This document shows, piece by piece, positions 1 through 6,758 of a stretch of DNA of 18,732 nt (the stretch's first letter is position 1; each line of letters begins with the position of its first letter). Below the pieces are notes generated by a model. The model saw only the letters and a program-made list of their open reading frames with translations. It was not told where the DNA came from and did not search any database. Source of the DNA: Coxiellaceae bacterium UBA6002 (GTDB taxonomy: Bacteria > Pseudomonadota > Gammaproteobacteria > UBA6002). The translations under genes were made by a program, and so were the position numbers. Location: assembly GCA_002429595.1 (NCBI GenBank), contig DJAM01000062.1, positions 1 to 18,732 of the forward strand, written 5' to 3'.

Positions 1-73
1 ATGATGGGTTCCCGCCTTCGCGGGAATGACAACGAGGCGAGAATGAAAACAAGGCGCGGAAATGACAACGAGG
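1..73. repeat. dRS3-like palindrome plus degenerate direct units
   Basis: A short palindrome with arms TTCCCGC and GCGGGAA (about 10-26) is followed by degenerate direct copies of a GAATGACAACGAGG-like unit, with AATG at 25, 42 and 61. The last unit stops at base 73, directly against the stop codon of the symporter at 74-76. The core belongs to the same family as the repeats at 1557-1660, 4884-4962 and 10761-10851. The window starts inside or near the element, so its left boundary is not visible. Confidence 0.7.
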
Positions 74-1339
74 TTAGACAGCGCCCTCTTCTACTGTAGA
101 AATTGGCTTGGTCACTGTTTCTTCAGAAGTAATCTGGTCGTTCAAAACTTTAGCAACGCAAGTATCTGACCAGACATTCAATGAAGTTTCGATCATATCG
201 ATAATGCTATAAAACGGTAAGATAACCCCCATTAACGTAATCGGAATATTCATGCTCGATAACAAGCTGGCGCTTAAGAAAAAGCAGCCCATTGGTACAC
301 CTGCATTCCCCACTGCGGCAATAGTGGCTATCACAATCCAAGCCAGCATTTTGCCAAAAGTTATCTGCAAACCATTATTTTGCATGACGTAGATCACTGT
401 CGCGAAGATAAACGCCGCACAACCATTCATATTGATACTGGTGCAAAGCGGTAATACGAAGCGACTAATTTTGGGCTGAACATTGAGATTTTTTTCAGCA
501 GTATCAATAGTGATTGGCAGAGTACCCGCTGAAGATTTGGAAAAGAACGCCACCGATAAGGCTGGCATCATTTGCCGCATCGTTTTAAAAGGATCGATTT
601 TATTTAGCTTAAGCCAACTAGGTAAAATCACCAACCCTTGAATCAAATTTGCTAATACGACGACCGCCAAGTACTGCGCAATACCTTTAATATTCATGCC
701 ATGGCGCAACTGAATCACGGTCACTGTAATAAAACCGTATAGAGCGATCGGAATAATGGTAACCACCCATTTAGTAATCACCAAAAATAAGCCATGAATA
801 CCCTTAAAAAATTGCATCGTGGTGTTGCGTGGGCCTTCGTCAGGGATATAGCGTATGGCAATTCCAACAACAATGCCGACCAATAGCACAGCCATGACCT
901 GATAATCCAAAAATGGCGCAAAAATATTAGTTGGAATGAGCGAGGTTAAATGCTGTAAGTAATTGGTTTGCGAATTAAGAACCGCGCTTGAGGCGACCAC
1001 ATGTGTACCAATATTAGTCGGATGAATAATTAAATAGAGTAAGCAGCTCACACTCGCTGCGATGATTGTGGTGCTTAAAGTGTAAAAAATAATTCTTTGC
1101 CATAGTCTTTTCATACTGGCGTCGGCACTGTAACCCGATAAAGTGACGATGAGTGATAATGCAATGATGGGTAAGCTAATACACTTAAAAATTCGGATGA
1201 AGATATCGGAAATAACAGTCCCTAATGTTTTTAAAATGGCGATATCAGAAAAACCACTAATCACCCCTAAGATCAGCATGATCGAATACAGGGTAAATGT
1301 ATTAAAGATTTTAGATTTTGGCGCCTTACGCTCACACAT
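74..1339 (-). CDS. Dicarboxylate/amino acid:cation symporter (DAACS family), SstT-like substrate site
   Basis: This is a 421-residue inner-membrane Na+-coupled amino-acid transporter of the GltPh/EAAT/SstT superfamily, at full family length. The HP1 serine motif is SKSSAGTLP (267-275), the TM7 motif is NMNGC (303-307) where GltPh has NMDGT, and the TM8 substrate helix carries D381, E384, T385, N388 and D392. Lining TM8 up with GltPh puts E384 at R397, the arginine that binds the acidic side chain of aspartate. The Ser/Thr carrier SstT also has Asp-x-x-Glu-Thr there, from memory. A neutral amino acid, probably serine or threonine, is therefore more likely than glutamate or dicarboxylate; this is inference. 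The ATG start is preceded by GAGGG about 9 nt upstream. A weak promoter could be TTGCTT/TACTTT with 17-nt spacing (1371-1399, minus strand). The gene stands alone on the minus strand, and a repeat array abuts its stop codon. Confidence 0.9.
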   Translation of the reverse strand: MCERKAPKSKIFNTFTLYSIMLILGVISGFSDIAILKTLGTVISDIFIRIFKCISLPIIALSLIVTLSGYSADASMKRLWQRIIFYTLSTTIIAASVSCLLYLIIHPTNIGTHVVASSAVLNSQTNYLQHLTSLIPTNIFAPFLDYQVMAVLLVGIVVGIAIRYIPDEGPRNTTMQFFKGIHGLFLVITKWVVTIIPIALYGFITVTVIQLRHGMNIKGIAQYLAVVVLANLIQGLVILPSWLKLNKIDPFKTMRQMMPALSVAFFSKSSAGTLPITIDTAEKNLNVQPKISRFVLPLCTSINMNGCAAFIFATVIYVMQNNGLQITFGKMLAWIVIATIAAVGNAGVPMGCFFLSASLLSSMNIPITLMGVILPFYSIIDMIETSLNVWSDTCVAKVLNDQITSEETVTKPISTVEEGAV

Positions 1340-1657
1340 GGTTAATATCCCTCAAATTCAGGTACAGTAAAAAGTAGTCGAAAATTTAATGAGAAGCAAA
1401 TAGGTGTCGGCTAGTGCCAACAACAAAGCGTAGCAGGTGCGCAAAGGAGGATTGTTTGATGTGCATTAACTTTTGATAAAAACTTCATACTGGGCCTAAA
1501 TACAAAAAATTCATAATAAACTATGCGTGGATTTTTTTCAACTTCTCAATTTTTCTGTCATTCCCTCGTATTTCATCTATTGTCATTCCCGCGCAGGCGG
1601 GAATGACAATAGATCCGCGAGAATGACAGCAGATACGCAGGAATGACACAAGATCAC
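1340..1657. other. Non-coding stretch between symporter and ABC exporter
   Basis: This 318-bp stretch has no convincing gene. From left to right it holds the presumed symporter promoter (1340-1400), a more GC-rich patch (1405-1450) ending in a perfect Shine-Dalgarno AAAGGAGG at 1444-1451 that leads only to a five-codon frame, an AT-rich segment (1470-1555), and the hairpin plus tandem-repeat element at 1557-1660. No intrinsic terminator with a U-run was found for the ABC gene that ends at 1658. Confidence 0.6.
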
Positions 1658-1660
1658 TCA
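1557..1660. repeat. dRS3-like palindrome with 20-bp tandem tail
   Basis: The core is a perfect inverted repeat with 18-bp arms (1575-1592 and 1597-1614) and a 4-nt loop GCAG. It contains ATTCCC-N8-GGGAAT at 1585-1604. To the right, three direct copies of a 20-bp unit starting GAATGACA lie at 1601-1620, 1621-1640 and 1641-1660. The third copy covers the TGA stop of the ABC exporter at 1658-1660. To the left, another TGTCATTCCC lies at 1557-1566. On the minus strand the hairpin follows the ABC gene, but no U-run follows it. Confidence 0.8.
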
Positions 1661-3493
1661 AATCGGTGGCACTGCACTTGCAATACGATCGGGATCCGCA
1701 TTCGGATTTGCTCGACTTCCCGCATCTCCTTGCGTAGCAGGTTTAGCCAACAAAATAAAACGATTGTCAGCTAGCCGATTTTTGTCTTTTTTATCGGTCT
1801 TAAAATCAACTTCACTTACTTTCGACACCGGCTCATTTCCAACTTTTTCTAAGCCAAACACACGATTAAAGTTAAATTTCGTTGCAACATACTCTAAATC
1901 ATGAGTAATAATTATGGTGGTGATGTTCCGTTCCTTAAGTTCTCTAGCTAACAAAGGAAAAATTGCATCTCTGCCTTCAACAGCTAAATCGTTAGTGGGC
2001 TCGTCAAGCAGGACCCACTTTGTTATTCCTTGCCGGATTTCTAGCAATAATCTTGCATATGCAACTCTTTTGGCTTGACCGCCTGATATCTTAGGAGTTA
2101 GATCAAGTTTTAACTCAATCACATCATCAAGTTTAAAATCTGACAAGCCCACATCTTTCATCGCTTCTAGAACTTCTTGATCTGTAGCATTCGGGCAACG
2201 GCAGGCAATATTTTTTTTGAAAGTGCCACGGAGGATCGCTGGAGTCTGCGAAATGATTGAATAAACCTTTTGAACAGATTCAGGCTTATAATCAGCGATG
2301 TTTTGATTAGATACTATAACTTGACCTGAGGTTGGCTTAGCAAATCCGGTTAATAGTCTTAATAACGTTGATTTTCCCGCACCATTGGGCCCTATAATTC
2401 CAATAACTTCGCCAGATTTGATTTCAAATGATAAATCTTTAAAAATGCTATTCTCCTCTCTTGGATAACCATAAGAAATCTTTTCAAACTTAATGCCAGT
2501 TTCTTGTGGATTCACTACAAAATCATCAGCGTTGCTGGGAGAAAAACCTTCTTCAATATATTTAAGAACTTGATAGAAAAGTCCGCCAGCGGAAATAAGC
2601 CGTTTGAAGGTCAAGGTCAGATTACTGTTAATTTGGATCATTAGTAACGCATAGAACAATAATATAAAAAATTCATTTCTATCTAAAAGATCACGTTTTA
2701 CAGCCCAGGCTAATTGCGCAAAAAATACTATATAGCCTAAGGATGGTGCGATCATTGATGCAAAAGCATTGGTGTGCAATGTTCTTTCCATATTTGGCTG
2801 TAAATTGGTCTCATCAAATGCTAGTAGATTATCAATCGCAGGTCCTTGCTGACCTAGAATAATATTGTCCTCATAACCACCAGCGTACAAAATCTTATTT
2901 GAAAAACTTTGATAGAGAGAACCGATATAAGCTAGAAAATGATCAGCCATTAATTTTGTGCCTGGCGTACAGGCCAAAAATAATACTGATTGCGCTGTAC
3001 TTAGCGAGGTAATCTTGCCAAGCCTGTGCCACATGAAGCCATTCAAGGCAATAATTTCAAGCATGCCAGTTGTTACATCTGTAATCACTGGTAATAATGC
3101 CCAGGCGACACCTTCAGGTTGAAAATTGAAACCATTAATATGCGTTAAACGGTGTTGATCACCAGGGTATAAGATTTCTTCAGGAATTCTAAAAAAAGTT
3201 GTTGCAGCTTGTCTCATCAACCTTATGCTTAATATCCCACCAGACCTCGTTAAGATTATTTCTTGAATTGAAGAAATATTAGCGGAGACTAAAAACAATC
3301 CTGTTGCTAAGCCGAATCGCCAAATTGCACTGTCTTTTTCGCCTTTATTAAAATGATCAAAACCATCAGCAAATTGCAGAGGCGCAATAATATCAAGTGC
3401 AATTTTTGCTCCGGTAAGTGTCGCTACAACACCAATACTAACGGGTCTTTTTGTTACTACTCTTGCGAGTTCGTTACGAGCACGTGCAAGCAT
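1658..3493 (-). CDS. ABC exporter half-transporter (fused TMD-NBD), divergent, Atm1-like TMD
   Basis: This 611-residue protein has an N-terminal transmembrane domain (about 15-310) and one nucleotide-binding domain (about 333-550). The ATPase motifs are intact: Walker A GPNGAGKST (368-376), Q-loop ISQTP (414-418), signature ISGGQ (469-473), Walker B WVLLDEP (493-499) and switch histidine H531. It should work as a homodimeric exporter in the inner membrane. The segment around 115-240 faintly recalls Atm1/ABCB7-type exporters, but the substrate cannot be read from sequence. A 50-residue polar tail follows the NBD (about 560-611, rich in Lys, Asp and Asn), which is longer than usual. The ATG start has AAGGAG 5-6 nt upstream. 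It is the last gene of a minus-strand operon and starts 27 nt after the VirB9-like lipoprotein gene ends, which suggests an envelope export role shared with those neighbours. Confidence 0.88.
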   Translation of the reverse strand: MLARARNELARVVTKRPVSIGVVATLTGAKIALDIIAPLQFADGFDHFNKGEKDSAIWRFGLATGLFLVSANISSIQEIILTRSGGILSIRLMRQAATTFFRIPEEILYPGDQHRLTHINGFNFQPEGVAWALLPVITDVTTGMLEIIALNGFMWHRLGKITSLSTAQSVLFLACTPGTKLMADHFLAYIGSLYQSFSNKILYAGGYEDNIILGQQGPAIDNLLAFDETNLQPNMERTLHTNAFASMIAPSLGYIVFFAQLAWAVKRDLLDRNEFFILLFYALLMIQINSNLTLTFKRLISAGGLFYQVLKYIEEGFSPSNADDFVVNPQETGIKFEKISYGYPREENSIFKDLSFEIKSGEVIGIIGPNGAGKSTLLRLLTGFAKPTSGQVIVSNQNIADYKPESVQKVYSIISQTPAILRGTFKKNIACRCPNATDQEVLEAMKDVGLSDFKLDDVIELKLDLTPKISGGQAKRVAYARLLLEIRQGITKWVLLDEPTNDLAVEGRDAIFPLLARELKERNITTIIITHDLEYVATKFNFNRVFGLEKVGNEPVSKVSEVDFKTDKKDKNRLADNRFILLAKPATQGDAGSRANPNADPDRIASAVPPI

Positions 3494-3520
3494 GACAACT
3501 CCTTTGTCTTAAAACATTTT

Positions 3521-3943
3521 TCAATTCTTAGCAATTTCAATCTTTTCTTTTTCGTTAACTAATAAAGCCTTTTTAAATAAATAATCTACTCGCAAGTAGT
3601 GCTTATTCACTTGATAATTTAATTGCCAAGGATTTTTTTTATCATCCAAAATAAATAACGTTGGTTTGACCTGTGATCCCGCCGGCAACTTGATATAAAC
3701 AGAAGCGCCATCGTCATAAACTTTAATGGGTTTCCAAGATGGTATTTCTTTAAACAATCCGCTTCTATTTTTAATACTGTATTTATTTGATAATTTACGC
3801 GAACAGTGACAATCAGTCACTTTGGTAAGCACTTCTGGGACTGGTTGAACTGGTGGTGGCGCAGAAGGTTGTGTCGTCACACAGGCGGTTAAATGAAAGC
3901 TAACAAAAGATAGCAACAGCAGTCTATTAAATGGTTTGTACAT
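3521..3943 (-). CDS. Small lipoprotein with VirB9/TrbG (CagX) C-terminal-like domain
   Basis: This 140-residue protein begins with a signal peptide and lipobox LTAC (18-21), so C21 should be lipidated. Valine at +2 fits outer-membrane delivery under the enterobacterial rule. A Pro-rich linker (25-37) and a CHC pair (C45, C47) follow. Residues about 55-137 fit the C-terminal beta-sandwich of VirB9/TrbG/CagX: a W-K-P then VYDDG block (75-79), YIKLP (83-87), PTLFI (94-98), LNYQV (108-112) and VDYLF (119-123). In type IV secretion systems this domain binds the lipoprotein VirB7 at the outer membrane. Here lipid anchor and domain are in one short chain, and the N-terminal VirB9 domain (about 150 residues) is absent. 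The gene lies 21 nt after a lytic transglycosylase, the VirB1-type activity. No other type IV genes are visible. The start has only a weak AGAG ribosome site, so translation may be coupled. Confidence 0.78.
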   Translation of the reverse strand: MYKPFNRLLLLSFVSFHLTACVTTQPSAPPPVQPVPEVLTKVTDCHCSRKLSNKYSIKNRSGLFKEIPSWKPIKVYDDGASVYIKLPAGSQVKPTLFILDDKKNPWQLNYQVNKHYLRVDYLFKKALLVNEKEKIEIAKN

Positions 3944-3964
3944 TTTTATTATTCTCTTAATTGG

Positions 3965-4672
3965 TTAGCGTTGGAGTTGCATTAAGTAAAATTTAGTGAC
4001 ATAGCTTTTCGTTTCGGCAGGTAAATTGAGTTCGTGGACACTTCTTGCTGCTGGATTTTCAAGGAGTGCTTTTTCAACTCGACTACTGCCGGCATTATAG
4101 GCAGCAATTGCTAAATCCCATTTGCCAAACTTTTTATAAAGCTGTTTAAAGTAAATTAGAGCCGCTTTAGTTGAAGGCTCCAAAGCAAAACGTTCTTTTT
4201 CAGATAATCCTAAATCATCTGCTGTCTTAGGCATTAACTGCCACAAGCCACCTGCGCCCTTGTTGGAAATTGCCTCGGCATTATATTCACTTTCAATCAC
4301 CGGAATTAAAGCAAGCTCGTGAGGTAACTGCAACTCCTCAAGCTTAGTAATGATATAGTCATATTCATCTTTTTTAATTGGTGATTTTAAAACTGCTTCT
4401 AAATGGCTCGCGCCTGAGTCAAAGGGTAAATCTTCGAGAAACAACACTCGTCTGCTTTTGACATCATACACCCAGTTATCTTTTATTTTCCTAACAGCTA
4501 AACTTTCTCGACTATTAGATAAAGGATGAATGAGCCGTTCCCGAATGGCAGAAAAATTGAGAAACTTCTGCTCATCAAGCAGATTATGCGTATCAAGATA
4601 ACTGGTTGCAAAAACTCCAGCTAAAATGCTCCACACAAAAATAGCAGACATCCTTAAACATTGACTCATCAT
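3965..4672 (-). CDS. Membrane-anchored lytic transglycosylase (SLT, MltD/VirB1-like)
   Basis: This 235-residue peptidoglycan-cleaving enzyme should cut the MurNAc-GlcNAc bond to give 1,6-anhydro ends in the periplasm. A single hydrophobic segment (about 8-24) with no lipobox suggests a signal anchor. The SLT domain spans about 110-235, with catalytic E127 in PVIESEY (124-130), GLWQLMP (142-148), AYNAG (191-195) and LPAET-x-x-YV (217-225). These motifs are closest to the MltD subfamily, but there are no LysM repeats. The start has two consecutive ATGs; GGTGGG about 6-7 nt upstream favours the first. It is the first gene of a three-gene minus-strand operon with the VirB9-like lipoprotein and ABC exporter. 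The transglycosylase/VirB9 pairing recalls VirB1 in type IV secretion, but a housekeeping cell-wall role is also possible. Confidence 0.9.
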   Translation of the reverse strand: MMSQCLRMSAIFVWSILAGVFATSYLDTHNLLDEQKFLNFSAIRERLIHPLSNSRESLAVRKIKDNWVYDVKSRRVLFLEDLPFDSGASHLEAVLKSPIKKDEYDYIITKLEELQLPHELALIPVIESEYNAEAISNKGAGGLWQLMPKTADDLGLSEKERFALEPSTKAALIYFKQLYKKFGKWDLAIAAYNAGSSRVEKALLENPAARSVHELNLPAETKSYVTKFYLMQLQR

Positions 4673-4818
4673 TAGTATCCCACCTGAATCAAAGTAAAAA
4701 AAGTTGCAACTATCTCATCCCTAAAGAATATAGCTTACAACAATGCTAGTAATATCCTACACAGTTTCTTTACCATCTCTGCTACCGAACAAAATAGATA
4801 TTCCTTACCATGCCGCGA

Positions 4819-4877
4819 CTGGTTTTGTGATATCCCTTAGTCAGGGAGGACGCAAACGAGAGCGATCACAAAACCAG
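4819..4877. repeat. 13-bp inverted repeat with nested hairpins (possible structured RNA)
   Basis: The arms CTGGTTTTGTGAT (4819-4831) and ATCACAAAACCAG (4865-4877) are perfect reverse complements. The 33-nt interior holds a second hairpin, TCCCT-TAGTC-AGGGA (about 4833-4847), and a weaker one, CGC-N8-GCG (about 4851-4864). Folded as RNA this would be a three-way junction. No U-run follows on either strand, so it is not an ordinary terminator. It could equally be a small non-autonomous mobile element. It sits 6 bp from the next repeat. Confidence 0.6.
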
Positions 4878-4883
4878 ACCATA

Positions 4884-4962
4884 TTTGTCATTCCCCCGTA
4901 GGCGGGAATCCATGCTTCCAGCCACACCATGAATGGATTCCCACCTACGGGGGAATGACAAA
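4884..4962. repeat. Paired inverted dRS3-like element, 30-bp arms
   Basis: Arms at 4884-4913 and 4933-4962 are inverted copies with a single mismatch, separated by a 19-nt loop. Each arm contains ATTCCC-N8-GGGAAT (4890-4909 and 4937-4956). The loop includes CTTCCAGC, which also occurs in the loop of the element at 10761-10833, so these two copies share a common source. Confidence 0.85.
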
Positions 4963-5114
4963 GAACCAAATGGTGACATTTTTTTCCCTCCTTAATCAAT
5001 CCTTAATTTCCCACCTCTTGAATGTTCTCTTTTTGTACTCTATCCTTGATAAATAATTATATAAATTAGCTTGTTCTTACGAATGTCAGCTAATCAGTCA
5101 GGGAGCAATATTAT

Positions 5115-5522
5115 ATGTGTCATAAAGTAGTCTTCTACCATCAGAATCATTGCTACCAAGTTTCGTTCAATCAATCACATGCCAAACTGCCTATTCTGCT
5201 GCGCAATGGCCAAACCTTGTTAATGCCTTGGGGCAGACGTAACCAAACGCCTAGCTCTTTGCCGCTAGGGGGCGCGGTATCACTGGAGGAGATTTATAAT
5301 GGTGAGTGGGATAGCTATTTTCCACGGCCCGTTAAAATGCCCATCCGCTCCTTCCTGGTACGCGATATTGAAGATCAGGTGAAATGGTTTCATCTTCCTA
5401 GCGACAAGTGGATTCAAGGGTTAATTGCTCAAGATAAAGTTGAAAAACGGGTCTATGTTGTCACTTTAACGCCGAACAAAGATTCTATTTATCCACGTTG
5501 GCCACGCATTTTATTAGGGTAA
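5115..5522 (+). CDS. Short SRAP-like (YedK/HMCES-related) protein
   Basis: This 135-residue protein has cysteine at position 2 directly after the initiator Met. In SRAP (SOS-response-associated peptidase) proteins, Cys2 is exposed by Met removal and crosslinks to abasic sites in single-stranded DNA. Further SRAP-like points are PWG (38-40) in place of the family's WG-x-x-P, GLI (102-104), VVTLTPN (115-121) where SRAPs have a T-x-x-A/T strand, and YPRWPRIL (126-133) where SRAPs have HDRMPVIL. On this alignment the usual Asn and His active-site residues are Gly and Tyr, and the chain ends about 80 residues early. The family assignment is therefore tentative. It lies 3 nt upstream of a Y-family polymerase, and SRAP genes are known to sit with translesion polymerases. 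The start is supported by AGGGAG 9 nt upstream. Confidence 0.55.
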   Translation: MCHKVVFYHQNHCYQVSFNQSHAKLPILLRNGQTLLMPWGRRNQTPSSLPLGGAVSLEEIYNGEWDSYFPRPVKMPIRSFLVRDIEDQVKWFHLPSDKWIQGLIAQDKVEKRVYVVTLTPNKDSIYPRWPRILLG

Positions 5523-5525
5523 TTT

Positions 5526-6758
5526 ATGGAAACACATTGGCCTTCCGCAATTATTTTAATCGATATGAATGCGTTCTTTGCAGGCATTGAACAAATTGAC
5601 TTTCCCCACCTACAGGGGCAACCAGTTGGCATTACTAATGGAATGGATGGTACTTGCATTATTACTAGTTCCTACGAAGCGCGTCATTTTGGCGTGCAAA
5701 CCGGCATGCGAGTGAAAGACGCTGTAAAAATCTGTCCTAACTTTGTGCAAAGACCAGCCCGCCCGGAGCGCTATGCAGAAGCTTCTCGACTTATTATGGA
5801 TACCTTGCAAGATATCACCCCCGATGTAGAGGTGTTCTCCGTTGATGAAGCTTTTTTAGATGTGACCCGTTGCCAACGGCTGTGGGGTTCTCCAGAAAAA
5901 ATGGCTAGAATGGCCAAGAAAAAAATTTTTGATGTGTCCGGCTTAGTCTGTTCAGTAGGAGTCAGTGGTGATAAAACAACGGCAAAATATGCCGCCAAGT
6001 GCCAAAAACCTAATGGCTTTACTGTCATCCCACCCTGGGAAGCCAAAGAACGGCTTCGCCATGTGCCAGTGACTGACTTATGTGGTATCGCTGAGGGCAT
6101 TGGTCGTTTCCTAGCTCTACGGGGCGTAAAAACCTGCGGCGACATGGAAAAACTACCCATCGGTGTTCTAGCCAAACGCTTTGGGAATATCGGCCGACGT
6201 ATTTGGTTTATGTGCCAAGGGGAAGACCCAGACAAACTGCAAATTACGGTTCCTGCCCCTAAAACCATGGGTCATGGCAAAGTCATTCCGCCTAATACCT
6301 GCGATCCTGATATTATCAAAACCTATTTGATGCATATGAGCGAGAAATTAGGCAATCGCTTACGCCACTACGACATGCAAGCCCAACATTTTTTTATTGG
6401 CCTTAGCAGCTCAACCCAAGGCTGGATTGGCTCTAACCTCAAAACTATTTATCCGACTAATGACGGTCAAATGATTTATGCACTTTGCAAAATCATCATG
6501 ACTCACATCTGGCATCAAGAACCCGTCAGCCAAGTGCAAATTACAGCGTTGGACCCGACACCGGAAAAATTGCAATTGGACTTTTTCGAGCATTTTAATT
6601 TTAGGCGCGAACAAATCAATAAAGCCTTGGACCAAGTTAACGATCGCTATGGCGAGTTTGCGCTGGCGCCAGCCCGGCTATTAAACCGTTCTAAAATGCC
6701 CAATGTCATTTCTCCCGCATGGAAACCCTATGGTCACCGACAAACCATTCCTCAATAA
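5526..6758 (+). CDS. Y-family translesion DNA polymerase (DinB-like)
   Basis: This 410-residue polymerase should copy past damaged bases. The catalytic carboxylates are D13 (IDMNAFF, 12-18) and D107/E108 (SVDEAFLD, 105-112). F18 falls at the steric-gate position of E. coli DinB F13. SYEARHFGVQTGM (49-61) is the fingers motif and KPNGFTVIP (161-169) is in the palm. A helix-hairpin-helix thumb segment (about 183-215) precedes the little-finger domain. A clamp-binding pentapeptide QLDFF lies at 350-354, internal as in UmuC (QLNLF near 357), not at the extreme C-terminus as in DinB. Length exceeds E. coli DinB (351) and is close to UmuC (422), but no UmuD-like gene is adjacent. It starts 3 nt after the SRAP-like gene and is surely co-transcribed. 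The start TTT-ATG-GAA has no strong ribosome site, consistent with coupling. Confidence 0.9.
   Translation: METHWPSAIILIDMNAFFAGIEQIDFPHLQGQPVGITNGMDGTCIITSSYEARHFGVQTGMRVKDAVKICPNFVQRPARPERYAEASRLIMDTLQDITPDVEVFSVDEAFLDVTRCQRLWGSPEKMARMAKKKIFDVSGLVCSVGVSGDKTTAKYAAKCQKPNGFTVIPPWEAKERLRHVPVTDLCGIAEGIGRFLALRGVKTCGDMEKLPIGVLAKRFGNIGRRIWFMCQGEDPDKLQITVPAPKTMGHGKVIPPNTCDPDIIKTYLMHMSEKLGNRLRHYDMQAQHFFIGLSSSTQGWIGSNLKTIYPTNDGQMIYALCKIIMTHIWHQEPVSQVQITALDPTPEKLQLDFFEHFNFRREQINKALDQVNDRYGEFALAPARLLNRSKMPNVISPAWKPYGHRQTIPQ

Larger units (their letters stand above)
4673..5114. other. Non-coding divergent intergenic region with two inverted repeats
   Basis: This 442-bp region separates the divergent transglycosylase operon (minus) and the SRAP-like/polymerase unit (plus), so it must hold both promoters. 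AT-rich sequence at 5033-5067 (TTGTAC, then TTATAT with an 18-nt spacer) is a weak candidate promoter for the plus-strand unit. No E. coli-type LexA box (CTGT-N8-ACAG) was seen. The centre is occupied by two consecutive inverted repeats at 4819-4877 and 4884-4962. The plus gene has AGGGAG at 5100-5105, 9 nt before its ATG. Confidence 0.6.

Noticed and set aside
1575..1614. Long hairpin considered as intrinsic terminator of the ABC gene
   Set aside because: No U-run follows on either strand, and the same core recurs at other sites as a dispersed repeat.
1601..1660. Tandem 20-bp units considered as a CRISPR array
   Set aside because: Repeats are directly contiguous with no spacers, only three imperfect copies, and no cas genes are present.
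3353..3562. 69-residue plus-strand frame at the start of the ABC exporter
   Set aside because: Antisense shadow of the exporter N-terminus; composition is Asn/Cys/Phe-rich without any domain.
4980..5114. Search for a LexA/SOS box before the SRAP-like/polymerase unit
   Set aside because: No CTGT-N8-ACAG or close match was found; some Legionella lack a classical LexA system, so absence is not informative.
5771..6268. 165-residue minus-strand open frame inside the polymerase gene
   Set aside because: It lies wholly within the plus-strand Y-family polymerase, shows no domain and has Arg/Ser/Thr-rich composition typical of an antisense shadow.
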